Positions 9,742-21,826 of a DNA stretch of 64,000 nt are shown piece after piece; within the stretch, counting starts at the first letter, position 1; each line of letters begins with the position of its first letter. Under the pieces are notes generated by a model. It ran no database searches. It was given only the letters and a program-made list of their open reading frames with translations, and was not told the DNA's origin. The translations under genes were made by a program, and so were the position numbers. The stretch is from Lasiosphaeris hirsuta (taxonomy: Eukaryota > Ascomycota > Sordariomycetes > Sordariales > Lasiosphaeriaceae). Location: assembly GCA_030549175.1 (NCBI GenBank), contig JAUKUA010000001.1, forward strand, positions 310,001 through 374,000. Direction: 5' to 3'.

Positions 9742-12120
9742 GACCACCCGAGCTCATAATCAATTAAGTGATCTTTCGTCACCTTTAATCAGTCTAGATC
9801 TGGTGGTGGGCCAAGACGGAGCCTGAGGTAGATTCGCCATTGGAAACAAATAACAAAGTTATCGTCGAGTAGGCCAGGTAAATGAGCGTAAGCATATATG
9901 TTCAAGACTGGCAGGAAGGTAATATCTCAACAGCTCAAGAAAGTTGTGAATGTTGTGTCTCCACATTCTCACGGTCATGGCATACTTGGACGCCAATTTT
10001 CTTAACGCTGGGCTTGCTGAGGGATGTTGCGAGGTTGGGAAGAAGTTATAATACTCGTAGAGAAATGTTCCGCCGTGGTAAAGTCCTGACCTTGAAACGT
10101 ATTCCTTTTTCGAATATCAGAGATTGGCTAGAAGGAATTGGTAGCCTGTAATACTGCCCCGTAGGCACCTGCGCCTTCTCCAGATTACGACGCATTATTA
10201 GGGGGTGGCCAGTGTTAATTACGCCAGGATTGCTAAGGTTCGAGTTACTTAAAGAGCCTAGCTTACACTGCCACAGCGCCACTCCCTCATTTTTTGATCC
10301 TCCAAAACAAGATCCCTTGGTTACAGCTACAAAGGAAGGGAAGGCTAACGTCATACTTATTAGGAGGTTGCTGCAAAGAGCGTCAGTTTCGCGGGGCTCG
10401 AGGCGAAAAGGGTTTCCGTGCTAGCAGTAACGTAGCCGAGGCCCTTATGACATGGCGGACTTCTGGCAGGCTTGGCTGACGGTGACGGATTATCGGCAAA
10501 CTAGGATTATACCGGAGAAAACGGCGATGTAGCCAGTTTTCGTGAGCCGGTATTTTCTTTTGCTGACTACCTAAGTTACCACTTCTTTCTTCTATGTATG
10601 TTACTACATATTTGTAACTTCTAAGTCCCTCGTTCCTCCTTTTTTATTTTTTCTATTTTTATTTACTTAACGGCTAGTTTTAACAGTACGGGTCTCCACC
10701 AGTAAAACCCCTTAGCCAACACCTACCTACCACATTGCGGTCCAGCAAGTCCAAACCCAGGAGGAGCAGCAGCGAATGGCGGCAAGCGACATAACTGGAA
10801 CAGCTACGGCAATCCGAGGCGTTTACTATTGTCCGCCCTTAAGTGATGAATCAGAAGCTTATGAATTTCTCCCATCTTACGAAGAGCTCCGTATGATGTC
10901 TGCCGACTACATTTAAGAACGACGAAGCTGGCTTCCGGAAGTGGGTTGTGGAAGCTATTAAGTCCCTTATAACGTGCCGTACAGGTTCGTGGCAGCCAAT
11001 CGCCTTGACTGTGACTGATGGAAGAATTAGAAGAATCACCGACGCAACAGAATGAGACCGTTGAAGGAACCGCTTCCGGGCAGCCAGTAGACGGGGATCT
11101 TTCGACCACCCTCTTCCCTACCCCGTGTCGCAAATCCCGTAGGCAACGACGGTCATCTCGGCTTAAAGAGGTTTACCGGAGAAATCCGAGAAAAGTCCGA
11201 GAATAGCGCCAAAGGGCATGAGAGGATCTAGACGGATTCAGAATCTTTCGAAGAAGAAACTACAAATCACTACTCGATCTTTATAAGGACAGTGACATGT
11301 GATCAGATAGTCTAGAAAAGATCTAGTCTATAAGTACTCCCAGAGATTGCTGGACTTCCAGCTCTCTCTCTTCTTTTCTAATATCAAGCATCTTTTCTCA
11401 CTGCTTCCGAAGATCATACTCATCGGTTTGTCAGAGAATCTAGAAAGCGACTTACTCGGAGGGAGAGGCTTGGCGAACTTGATGTTACGCATCTGAGCGA
11501 TAGAGGTCTTTGACGCCGAGGTCGAGGCGGCCAGACGGGTGGTGAGGTGGCTGGCGATCCACGACACTGGGCGTCCTCAGTACATCGAGATAGTCTTTTG
11601 CGTTACAGCGGTGGTACATGGTCTTACAGTACACCTCTCGCTCAACCCCCAGCTCGTATTATTGATTTTCTTGAGTTAATATCCACGCCGGAATAAGAGG
11701 TTAGGTGGGTCGGATCACATGCAAATCTTAGGTAACGATACAACTGACGAAGAAGACAAAAAGAGTATGACACAAAACATTAAACTTCCCCGCGTGGTAA
11801 ACGTGAGAAGGCTACTCAAAGGCATAGGCTAGGAAGACTGCTTAAACTGGCGCCCTACTCGCTCGCCGTCGTCTAACGCAGTGGATTTGTCGAGTCGCGG
11901 CATGCTCTTATAATTTGAGAATCATTGCCCCAGTCCTTGATGATTGGAGACCTATGAGTCAAATATTGCCTCATAAGGTGACGCGTAAAACTTATAGCAA
12001 CGACGATATAATTGCTTACGTGAGGAACAGGAATTCTCACGCTCCACGGTGTCTAACACGTTGGCTACTTATAACTATCTAAAGCCTTGGGAACAATAAT
12101 TAACTCCGTACCCTGCTCAG
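9742..12120. other. Decayed repeat / non-coding region
   Basis: No intact gene. Several 60-110 codon frames exist on both strands, but none shows a family motif and base composition is uneven (AT-rich run at 10600-10680). 10770-11210 reads in short stretches like an old coding sequence (SDESEAYEFLPSYEELRMM, then stop, then NDEAGFRKWVVEAIKSL on another frame), compatible with a dead transposon protein. 11330-11570 may be another such fragment. I cannot assign them. Confidence 0.3.
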
Positions 12121-12400
12121 CTTCTGCTGCTTGGTCCCATCTTAAGCTCTTGTCACCGAGCACTGAGGTGCTTGGTAGTCAGAACATGCTTGGTCCCCAA
12201 GCACTCGGGCTCCACTAAGTACTCCTTGATTGGGTGCACTCTTCCTTACACGTGATCCTGGCATTTTGGCAATTCAGGATAACACCCTTCTTAGTACACT
12301 AGTCGGAAACGGCTCCCATAAAATGGGAGCCTTCCAGACTCCATAGAATTAAGGAACCTGGGGTTCCTCAGCAATTACTCCAATACTTCACTGACTTATA
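12120..12400. repeat. LTR-like relic C
   Basis: A third block related to relics A and B by its 3' part (taaggaacctggggttcctc then agcaattact) and by a preceding AAGCACT-rich section (gtgcttggtagtc, gcttggtccccaagcac) with inverted short motifs. Ends are not defined. Confidence 0.35.
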
Positions 12401-12671
12401 AACTATCTTATGAATCACTACGTGCCTTACGAATCTTAATGAACCTTAAACCTGTGTCAGAGTAAGCTCTGACACTTGCGCTCCAAAGGAGCTCCAGAAC
12501 CCCCCTGACCCTCGAGAGCCTCTGAGCCCAATTGGAACTTAGAGGCCTCTCCGACTCGGATCCCCACAGGGAGTCCTTCCAAGTCATACGTGGCTCCATG
12601 CTCCTTAAGGGGCATAACAGTATTATATACCTTAGTTATAATAATCTCGTTAGTGTATGATAACGTGTCTG

Positions 12672-12705
12672 CATAGCGTGCGCCCACTCATAGCGTGTGC
12701 CCACT
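12672..12705. repeat. 17-bp tandem duplication in left TIR of copy 1
   Basis: catagcgtgcgcccact (12672-12688) is followed at once by catagcgtgtgcccact (12689-12705), one mismatch. The right TIR (14461-14505) has only one copy. Confidence 0.85.
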
Positions 12706-12760
12706 TTTCCCACCCCAATTGAACTTTCGCGCGACATCGCAAATTCCTCCACAACAAAAC

Positions 12761-14415
12761 ATGCCCGCCGCACGAAATGAAGCACAAGTGCAGCTTGCCG
12801 TTTAAGCTATGGAACACGACAAGAAACTTCGCCTTGGAACCGTTGCAAAACCGTATTCGGTCGACCGAAGAACACTGAAGCGACGACGGAACGGAATACT
12901 CCCGCGAGCAGATGTGATCCCCAGCAATAGGAATTTAGATTCCCTTGAAGAGGAGGTCATTGTGCGAAGGATCCTCGACCTGTACGAGTAAGGATTTTCG
13001 CCAGGATACGACCTGGTAGAAGATATGGCCAACTTGCTACACGCGATACGTGGCGCGTCGCGCGTCGGACCACGCTGGGCTTCTAACTTCGTACGATGAC
13101 AACCAGAGCTTCGGACGCGTTGGTCACGTCCGTACGACTACCAAAGGGCCAAATGTGAAGATCCAAAGATAATTGGCACGTGGTTTAATCTTGTTCCTAA
13201 CACAATCACGAAGCATAGAATCTAGGAGTCGGATATCTAGAATTTCGACGAGACTGGGTTTTTGATGGGCCAAATCTTACCTACCCTCGTCATTACCTCG
13301 TCTAATAGTCACGGGAGGGCGAAGAAGGTCCAGCCTGGCAATCGGGAATGGGTCATAGTGATCCAAGCCGTGTAGTCGAGCGGCTATGCCATTCCTCCGT
13401 ACGTAATTGTTGTAGGGAAAGTGTACCTCGAAAGCTAGTATCGCAATAGCCCTTTTCCGCCCGATTGGACGACTGATCTTTCCGACACGGGCTAGACCAA
13501 TAACCGGATTGGTGTCGATTAGATCAAGCATTTCGACGATACTCTCGCCTTCATACGACAGGTGGAAAGTATCTTTTAATCCTAGATGGGCATAAAAGCT
13601 ATCACTCGCTTAAGTTTGAGGATTATTGTAGGTTTAATAACATTATCACGCTTTGTATGCCTCCGTACTTATCTCACTTACTCTCGCCGCTCGATGTTAG
13701 ATGTTTCAACGTGTTAAAGTAGTCGTACGGCAAGAAAATCGAACAACTCATACGTTACTATATCTACCATATCGCGAAACCAGACTTCTTTCTCGCCTTT
13801 TACAACACATTTCACGTAACTTTTCTACCAAAAAACGTATAAAGAAGATTCCGAGGAGTAGGGCTAATGCCATTTAACCTAGAGAGGGTGATTTCCCAGC
13901 TAGATATGAGGCTTCGTACGCCAACACCCCTAGCTACCTCTAAGATCTCACACGATACTTAGGTCTCTAAGACGCCACGGAATGTAACTGAGGCCTCATT
14001 TCAATCAACACACATCAAAGATCGTATTGCCAGGTATCAAGGTAGCTCTCCGACACTAATTCTTGGAGCTCTTGACCAAATTGTGAAGGGTACGATGAAG
14101 GTTATGCACGAGATGGTGTTGATGAAGGATCGCATCCGAGAGCTTGAGAAGTCGAATGAAGCACTAAGTAAACGCCGGAGGGTTAAAAAAAGACATGTCA
14201 GGGCAGGAGGACTACTAACTATGTGGGATGCCAGCAATCTTTTGGCGGAAAAGGATGCACAGGCAGAGCAAGAGGAACAAATGCGGGCGGAGGGTAGTCG
14301 TGCGAAGAGGCGCGTAGGAGGTGTGCGACACTGTGGCAACTGCGGTAAAACCGGACATAATTCTCGTACGTGCCAGGAGGATGTAGAAATAGATGGAGAA
14401 TTGGATTCTAAGTAG
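12761..14415 (+). pseudogene. Pogo-type DDE transposase, RIP-mutated (copy 1)
   Basis: From ATG 12761 the reading NEAQVQLAV-stop-A, then HDKKLRLGTVAKPYSVDRR (helix-turn-helix / CENP-B-like DNA-binding part), EDMANLL, RQPELRTRWSR, the first catalytic aspartate in NFDETGFLMG, VQPGNREWVIVIQAV, IPPYVIV can be followed with many stops. The second and third catalytic blocks are too decayed to read well. The C-terminus is well kept: SKRRRVKKRHVRAGGLLTMW and a zinc knuckle CGNCGKTGHNSRTC just before the end. Several stops sit where CAA/CAG/CGA would be expected, the mark of C-to-T change. Normal length of the family is about 540 codons, which fits the span. Confidence 0.85.
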
Positions 14416-14538
14416 TTTCAATTTATTATTTCCTTTATGGTGCTGTAATGTCGTGCGAAAGTTCAATTAGGGTGGGAAAAGTAGGCGCACGCTATGTAGA
14501 CACGTTAAAACTTAAAATAATTCTTATTAACGTGTTTT

Positions 14539-14570
14539 ATAAGCGAGCGCGCCATATAAGCGAGCGCGCC
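14539..14570. repeat. 17-bp-period duplication in left TIR of copy 2
   Basis: ataagcgagcgcgcc at 14539-14553 is repeated at 14556-14570 with period 17. The right TIR (16340-16369) has one copy only. Confidence 0.85.
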
Positions 14571-14627
14571 ACTTTCCAACGTGACACCCCACCTTTATAC
14601 AACCACCAAGTTTCACCACAACAAACG

Positions 14628-16297
14628 ATGGCAACGCCTTCGTACGAGGCTAGGATAAACCTAGCTCTCGGAGCTCTTCAAAGAGCCCAAAACTTAAAAT
14701 CCGAGCTATAGCTCGGATCTACGAGGTTGACAAAGATACCCTCCGATTCCGACGCGCTGGCCGGCCTTCACGACGCGATATTCCAGCCAACTTACGCAAA
14801 CTTACGGATCTAAAGGAGCATACAATTGTTCAGTATATTTCTAAGCTATGCACACGTGAATTTCCTCCTCGGCTTCGTTTTGTGGAAGATATGGCCAACC
14901 GACTACTACGCGAACACGACGCGCCCCCTGTCGGCAAGCTCTAGGCTTACAACTTCATCAAACGCCAACCAGAATTCCGGACACGTTTTTCGCGTAGATA
15001 CGACTACCAGAGGACTAAATACAAAGATCTAGAGGCTATTCGGAAGTGATTTACGCTTGTACATAACACTAAGGCTAAATACGGCATCCTTGACGACGAT
15101 ATATACAACTTCGATCAGACTGGCTTTATGATGGGTATGATTACTACTGGAATGGTTGTTACCACCTCTGACGGCTATGGGAAGGCTAAAAAAGCACAAC
15201 CTAGCAATCGTGAGTGGGCTACAGTTATCCAGGCGGTAAATGCTCAAGGCTAGGCTATCCCAGCATTTATTCTTTTAAAAGGGAAATACCACCAGGAGGG
15301 CTGGTACCAATGTGGCCTTCCAGAGACCTGGTACATTGGAGTAACCGACAACGGCTGGACTACGAATATAAAAGGCCTAGATTTTATCTAACACTTCGAT
15401 CTTCATACAACATCTCGTATGAAGGGGACACATCGGCTTTTAGTCCTTGACGGCCACGAAAGCCACCACTCCGAAGAATTCGAGGATTATTATAAGAAGT
15501 ATAACATTGTCACGTTCTATATGCCTCCATATTCCTCACATCTAGTCTAGCCACTAGATATTAGTTGTTTCAGGCCATTGAAGAAGGCTTATGGCGACCA
15601 AATCGTGGAGTTGATGCGGATGTACATCACACATATCACTCAGGTAGATTTCTCTGTGTATTTAAAAAGGCTTTTTTTACAGCCTTTATCGACAAAAACA
15701 TCCAAGGAGCATTTGCCGGAGCTGGCCTTATACCGCATGATCCAGATAGGGTACTTTCTAAGATGACTATTCAGCTTTAAACTCTAACTCCACCAACCTC
15801 ACAACTAGATACAGTATCACCTTAGCTACCTCAGACACCACACAACGCCCGAGAAGCTACCTCACAGAAAGACCTTATTAAAGGCCGGATATCTAACCAC
15901 CAAGGCAGCTCTCCAACACTTATGCTGGCTGCTGTGGACCAATTGGCCAAAGGTATGATGGCTTTAATGCATGAGGTAGTTCTGTTACGTACAGAGGTCT
16001 AGGCACTACGAAAGGCCAATGAGGAGCTTAGTAAAGCGACGGAGGGCTAAAAAAACACGTCTACGGCTTGGGGGGTCTCTTACTGTACAAGAGGCACAGG
16101 ATTTACTAGATCAGAAGGCTGTGGGTGAGCAGTTAGCCCAGGAAACAAGACAAAAGGGTGGTGGTGCGGGGGGCTCTCGTACGAAGATTCGGTGCTGTGG
16201 CCTGTGCGGCACGCCTGGCCATAATGCACGCACGTGTCAGGAGGCTGGAGAATCGTCTGATTCATCTATTTCTGGTTCAGTTATTGTTATTTCCTAG
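14628..16297 (+). pseudogene. Pogo-type DDE transposase, RIP-mutated (copy 2)
   Basis: ATG 14628. Reading across stops gives FVEDMANRLLREHDAPPVGK, RQPEFRTRFSRRYDYQR, the first acidic block YNFDQTGFMMG, AQPSNREWATVIQAV, then the second block RLLVLDGHESHHSEEF and the third region PLDISCFRPLKKAYGDQIVE. All three DDE-triad areas can thus be located. The tail has RRRAKKTRLRLGGSLTVQEA and a zinc knuckle CCGLCGTPGHNARTC. In-frame stops include TAG where tryptophan or glutamine stands in relatives (for example before AYNFIKRQPE). The copy is better preserved than copy 1 but inactive. Confidence 0.88.
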
Positions 16298-16369
16298 TGT
16301 TATGGCGGTGTAATTGTGGATAGTTGTGGTTGGGTTAGGAAAAGTGGCGCGCTCGCTTATAAAACACGT

Positions 16370-18805
16370 TAAACTTTAAAGCTTATATTTAATTTTCCTT
16401 TGACTTTATCTTTAGGATAGTATACATAAGATTATTATTATTTATTACTTTTAGTACTAAAATAGGAATAGTTATAGTAAAAGACTCTAGCTGGGTATTT
16501 TTATACCACTTTTCCATGGTTTGCCAAACCGCTGGTTAGGGTGTGGATTAGGCCCTTGAGGGCGGAGGAACCGGGGGGTGAAGTCACGTACTGCCTTTCC
16601 GCACCGGGGAATTCCACGTTGTTTCCAACTAAAAAGAAGGGCTGAAGGAGCTAAAAACATGATTTGGTCATTCCTTTTGCAAAAGTGCCATTTGAGCATG
16701 CTTGTCCCATTAGGCACGGTAGTGCTTTCCCTGACAAAACATGCCTACCAATGGTGCATGTGGATCAGCCCTAGCAGACACAAATCGCAGCTGCGCAGAG
16801 GCCGCGAATACCGTTCGGCGACCGCGGATGAATCCGGAGCTGAACCAAGCAGGCTACGCAACATTGAGGTGAGACCAATTCGACACACAAAAAGGACGAA
16901 AGGGCCAAAGGATGAAAAAGGAACCCTCTTGTGCTTGACTCGAGCTCAAGCATACCAATTCCACGGGGGCGATGATGTGATGCGCGCGTCCTGCGCAGCG
17001 GCCCGATGCAGCTGGGAAGTGCTCTCTTTGTAGCGCTGCTGCCAATTGCCATGGATGAGAATCAGATTAAGTACCCGAAGTTCGCCATTCGCTTGGAAGT
17101 ACCAAATCAGATTTGGTCGGCCGTGGCTAACGGAAAGTGTTGGCCACCACCGACCACCTCTTGATGTGTGGTCGCTGTTGATATGGTGGTGGCGATGCTT
17201 TTGGTGCGCCAGCGTGATGGGCACCTGCAGGTTGGGCCGGGGTCGGCTGAGCCGCTGACTTGAGACAGCAAAGCCATGGAAACAAAGGAGGGCGGGTCCC
17301 CAAACTCAGAGCCAGTCGAGGCGCTGAGGCGTTATTCATCGGGCGCAAATCCAATAAGGCGTGTAAATGCGCCGAGCATTGCATTGCAGACCCCACTTCA
17401 TCCCTGGGTGTCTCTGTGTCCGGCTCGGATAAAGAAGGAGCCCATCGCTCGACCATCTCACCACTGGCACCCACCCACCTGCCGTTCTGGTTTTAATCTC
17501 GAGCAAGTGTCCCACGAAACCGTTGTATTCCATTGTGTTCTTAACTGGACCTCATCAAGAAGAATGGCGGGAGGGAAACATAGCAAGAACGTTGCAGTCC
17601 TGGACATGAGGAGAAACACCTTCTCCTTGCGGGATAGGGCAGAAGCGGAGCAGTGCAAGTCACACCCCAGCTCCTCCTCATTCATCGATCCCATACTTGC
17701 CCCTATTTGTGAACAAGCTAATGGGAGTATCACGTCCAGTAAATTCACAGATGAAGGTCAACCTGCCTCGATTCAAAGGAAGCGTCGATATTTACATTCC
17801 TGAAGCCGATCAAGATCAAGAAGAGTACTTGGCGACGGTGCGCGTCTGGCGCCTTGGGTTTGGGTATAACCTCCACAGGATACTGGGTTGGAAGAAACAA
17901 TTATGGGTCTTGCCGCAGTGATGTGCGGCCTCTTGGCGGAATTTTGCGAGTTGAGATAGGGGGATAGGGGCGGTATTCGGTGTGGAAGGAAAGGACTGAG
18001 GCCACCGAGGAGACTGCCCCTGTCGAGGCTGCCCAAGTTTGTTGCATCCTCTAACTATGTCCGTACTGTTCCATCAGCCCGAGCAGAACCCAAATGCTTC
18101 CAAATTGGAGCGAAGATAAATACACCTCAGTTTGTTCGTCGACTGTTCGCACAAACCCCTCGCTCGAGGGAATCGGATCGAGACAGTCTCCTGTTCCTCC
18201 TCGATCAATTATTACGTCATGAAGCTACCAACTTGCAGTGTGCACCCATGTAGGCCCATGGGACCCGGACACCACCCCGAAGCGCGATCGTTCAGTCGCA
18301 ATGCAGCATTTTCAGGAAGGGCGGCCAGTGCTCAGCGTTCCGGGAGGGGAGGCTTGCATGAGGTGGCTGCTGTCTTCTTCTGCAACTGGCTGTATTTTCT
18401 GCCCCCATTCCCCGGCTCACTGCGCGTGCGGTTCATTCAGGGAGTTTGCAACAAATATCACCAATCCAATGACCGAAGAGCTCTCTAGACCGCCGTGGCG
18501 TCTAATATGGTGGTGCTCCAGCCCCAAGCAGCGGGCGACAAGCCTCCACATATGGGGAGGCCGGGCAAATTGATGAGCAGAGAGAGCACGTGCGAAGTTG
18601 TCCGCAGAGCCTCGCCTTGAGATATCAGAGCGGTGAAAACAACTCAATAAGTACGAGGGGGCCCCGTCACTGCCGTCCCGGCGATGCACAATCACCCAAC
18701 GCCACACACACACACACACACACACAGCGAGTCGAATTACCCGCAGAATCCGGTGGACGAACAACAGAAACGCGTCAGAGGCCAAGGCTACAACATCAGC
18801 TCAGG
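16370..18805. other. Long non-coding stretch before the patatin gene
   Basis: About 2.4 kb without a supportable gene. Composition becomes gene-like (near 53-55 percent G+C by eye) after 16500, and frames up to 175 codons are open on both strands, but none shows conserved motifs or convincing splice partners. It may be old gene debris or long 5' flank. A (CA)12 microsatellite lies at 18703-18726, 80 bp before the patatin start. Confidence 0.4.
18703..18726. repeat. (CA)12 microsatellite
   Basis: An uninterrupted run of twelve CA units in the 5' flank of the patatin-like gene, about 80 bp before its ATG; likely length-variable between strains. Confidence 0.95.
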
Positions 18806-20623
18806 ATGTCAGCTGTGCAGTTTGACCAAGCTGGCACGCAGGCAGGGGTGGGAAGTGCTCCTGCACAGGAGAATCCCCCATCAGAGCTTGGTGTGGCACA
18901 TACTTCCGCCCAGAACCCTCGATCAGCACCTCTGGATGTCATTCCATTGCGCACCCACGAGCTCGTTACAGATGAGGGAGTTGATGGCCCCTGGACAAAG
19001 AAAACTGTTCTCGCATTTGGTAAGCCAGCGTTCCTCATTTGGCATCGATCGCAAAGGAACTGACATTACGAACGGATGGCGGCGGTGTTCGGGGCTATTC
19101 AAGCTTGTTGATTTTGAAGCGCCTCATGGAGGAAATCCAAAGAATTGAGCTCGAGCTTAACCTGAACGCGACAGCAAGCGCATTCTATGAGTGGCAAGGA
19201 GCTGTAAGCTACCAAGGCCACGATCCCCATGCTGCTGATGGGGTTTATCTGCCATGCCATTACTTCGATTACATGGCTGGGACATCAACCGGCGGGTATG
19301 TCCCACGTATTTGACCGTTGAGCGATTGGCTGACATGTTTTCTAGGCTTTCAGCCATCATGCTTGGGAGGCTGCGAATGTCTGTGGATGATGCTTTGGCG
19401 CAGTACGCCGAGTTTGGAAATGAGGTTTTTGGAAAAGCTCGATGGTGGCACGAACGGTCCATGCTTTGGTACCCCAGAGCGAAGTATCCCTCGCGAAAAG
19501 CTCGGGCAGCCATCCAACGAATTATCTATGAGCGTTTGAGCGAAGATGATCCCGATATCGGTCTTGAGAGGGCGATTCGGGAGCCGTTTAAGTCCCGAGA
19601 AGATCGGACACGGACGTGAGTTGGATGTCTTTGCCCCTTATTCACCCAAACAGCCACTAAGAAGTAATCCTTTGCAGAATGGTTTTTTCCTTTTGCATTG
19701 ACAAAGAGACCGGCATCAGCACTACTCATTTATGGCGAACATATGACAACATCTATGGGACGAGAACCCTAAGGGGGTCGGAAGCCCACACAGAGGAGAT
19801 TTGGAAGGTCGCACGCGCCACATCGGCAGCACCGAGATATTTCGAATCCATCAAGATGGGAGGCAGAGGAGACAAGCAAAAACACCTCGACGGGGGCATG
19901 TGCGCCAATAACCCTTCACTCAAGGCATTTTCAGAGGTACGCCGGCTTCATCGGCAAGCCCCGGCCTTTTTCGTCAGCATCGGCACTGGCAAAAAAGTAA
20001 AGACGAGTAACTCCCGGCCGGACAGGCTGCGTTTGAGGGATTTCGAAAATGCCACCAGGATTGACGACGTCCGGCGAAAGCAATTCATCAAAAAGTATCT
20101 CGAAATAGGATCTCGCTGGAGAGAATGGATGACCGACACCGAGGGCGACCAGGGCGCCCAAGGATGGGAAGAAGTCGCAGAGGAATACGGCATGCCTCAC
20201 GAGAGGTTCAATGTTGAAGGGGACCTTGCTCGCATCCCTCTAGATGACTGGAGGCCCATCAACACGGGAGAAACGACACTAAGGAAAATGAGAGAACTCA
20301 CAGAAGAATATCTTGCCCAGGAAGATCAGGTCCGAAGGATTGCCGAAACAGCGCGCGCCCTTGTGAATATCCGACGTGAGCGGGCAAGGACAGAGCGATG
20401 GGAAAAATTCGCAACGGATGTCACGTATAAATGCCCTAGCAGGCCCCATTGTGGCGCAAGCGGACGATACAAGGACCGGACAGAGTTTCGGGAACACGTT
20501 ATGCATGACAACTATCACATCGGTTTGAGGGATAACGAACATGACCTTGAACACTTTTTGAATACGGGTAGACGGCATGGGAGAGATAGGAATGGTAATA
20601 TTTCGAGAGTTGGAACCACTTAA
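18806..20623 (+). CDS. Patatin-like phospholipase with C-terminal zinc-finger-like tail
   Basis: Four exons: 18806-19019, 19076-19295, 19346-19615, 19678-20623, giving 549 residues. Introns 2 (50 nt) and 3 (62 nt) have perfect GT-AG ends, CTGAC/CTAAG branch sites and matching phases. The catalytic Ser-Asp dyad is intact: oxyanion loop DGGGVRGYS at about residue 72, nucleophile in GTSTGG (Ser about 142), and HLDGGMCANNP with Asp about 306. Near the end, C-x5-C ... H-x3-H spacing (CPSRPHC ... FREHVMHDNYH, about 487-515) looks like a C2H2-type finger. Fungal patatins of this kind hydrolyse acyl lipids and also occur as N-terminal effector domains of NLR proteins. Oddity: the first intron starts GTAAGC and has a CTGAC branch site, but the expected AG acceptor before DGGG reads GG (19074-19075), so splicing there may be altered or the allele damaged. 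Confidence 0.8.
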
Positions 20624-21826
20624 CCGCTGGTTTAAAGTTTAGTTGTTTTTGGAAAAGATGTGGATTGTGGAATTAGGGTGATTGGCTGTGCGTTTTTTTA
20701 GTCAGAGGGTCTTAGATACCGACTTTGTTAATACATAGACATCTCTCACAATCGCTCATTGCTGGTTGGCTTCGACCCTCTTACCTATCATATTTAACAG
20801 TGGTCACAGGTATGCTTGAGCACATAGTCCGGTTACATAGTCTGGGATACGACTCGCGTGTTGCCGATGTGTCCCACTGCACGATCTCTCGGCGAAGCCT
20901 GGATTCTCAACTACGTAGTCAATGAATTCGTCGTCATCCAGGCATTCCCCGCGTTTTTCCTTGGGAAGATCCTGACGGGGGCATATGGCGATGAAGCCAA
21001 CGTTATAGGAATTTTCTGGCGTTAAGACATTTGTGATACCCAAGATACTTGTCTTATATAAAGAATTTACAAGGAAGATTACCTTAGGAAGAAAATATCT
21101 TAAAAATTAATAAAGAGAAAAAAGAAGTATAGGTTTATAATAGGGAAAACGAGGAAAATTAAAAAGCGTAAGTGTTGCGTGGTAGAATGCAGATAGCTCA
21201 GCTAGGTTAGTCCGTTGTACGCAGTCCCTGCGCTCAATTGAGCACAGGGGGTACGCTACCATATAATGGCAGCGCGCCCGCCAGACTGATTGCGGACGGG
21301 CCATCCTTTCCAATATACAACACTACCATCATATTATATCATGTCAGTGCCAAGGGAAGGACCACCAAAATGATATAACGAAAGCGGCCCATTCCAGACC
21401 GTAGCAGTAAGAAGATTAAAAGGTAACTTTCCTTAATAAGTTTTCATTAATAAGAAATTATAAGTAGTAGGTATATTATAAGCTAGGACTTCAAAAGGAG
21501 CATCTCCTTAGTTAGCAGCTACTACTAGGCCCAGCGGCCCTAGCACGTCTTAATCGCTAACAGCGAAAACCTCGAACGTAAAACGAATCAATTAATCAAG
21601 CGCCGGTCCATCGAATTCCGAATCGGGGAAGTGGGCCCATGTCTGTTGCTAGGCGTTTTCGACATCTAGGGCTTGGATAAAACACCTCTACAAAGAATTC
21701 TCGCACCTGCAACTTCTTCTCCTGTACAAACTTTTCCAAGCTATCCGACAACACGTCTCCAACACGTCTATTAACCTCAAAGTCGCCAACCTGGCGGCAA
21801 TTCTCTGGTACGAGTCCATAAAGGCG
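20624..21826. other. AT-rich intergenic region
   Basis: 20624-21826 has no supportable gene. 21050-21190 and 21420-21490 are strongly AT-rich. A small palindrome (ccctgcgctcaattgagcac with partner, 21226-21249) can form a 12-bp stem. A minus-strand frame at 20804-21043 with an acidic DDDEFIDYVVENPGF end is gene-like but short and unrecognised. Confidence 0.35.

Larger units (their letters stand above)
12663..14505 (+). mobile_element. Pot2/Fot1-like (pogo) DNA transposon, copy 1
   Basis: A complete 1843-bp element. Terminal inverted repeats begin ACGTGTCT at 12663 and end AGACACGT at 14505; the arms match over about 50 bp (…CATAGCGTGCGCC…ACTTTTCCCACCC…AATTGAACTTTCG), and a TA dinucleotide lies on both sides (12661-12662 and 14506-14507), the usual Tc1/mariner target duplication. 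The left arm holds an extra 17-bp tandem copy that the right arm lacks. Size, TIR type and the presence of direct repeats inside the TIR resemble Pot2 of Magnaporthe. The internal transposase is riddled with stop codons, so the copy is not autonomous. Confidence 0.88.
14530..16369 (+). mobile_element. Pot2/Fot1-like (pogo) DNA transposon, copy 2 (different subfamily)
   Basis: A complete 1840-bp element only 24 bp from copy 1. Its TIRs start ACGTGTTTTATAAGCGAGCG (14530) and mirror CGCTCGCTTATAAAACACGT (to 16369), flanked by TA (14528-14529; 16370-16371). The TIR core differs from copy 1 although both begin ACGTGT, so these are related subfamilies, not one duplicated copy. Again the left TIR has a duplicated 17-bp unit and the right TIR one unit. 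The spacer between the elements is almost pure AT. Confidence 0.88.

Noticed and set aside
17276..17803. 175-codon open frame before the patatin gene
   Set aside because: No domain, no splice support and equally long frames on the other strand.
21191..21250. tRNA-like start (agatagctcagctaggttag) near a palindrome
   Set aside because: It resembles an A box, but no B box and no acceptor stem follow.
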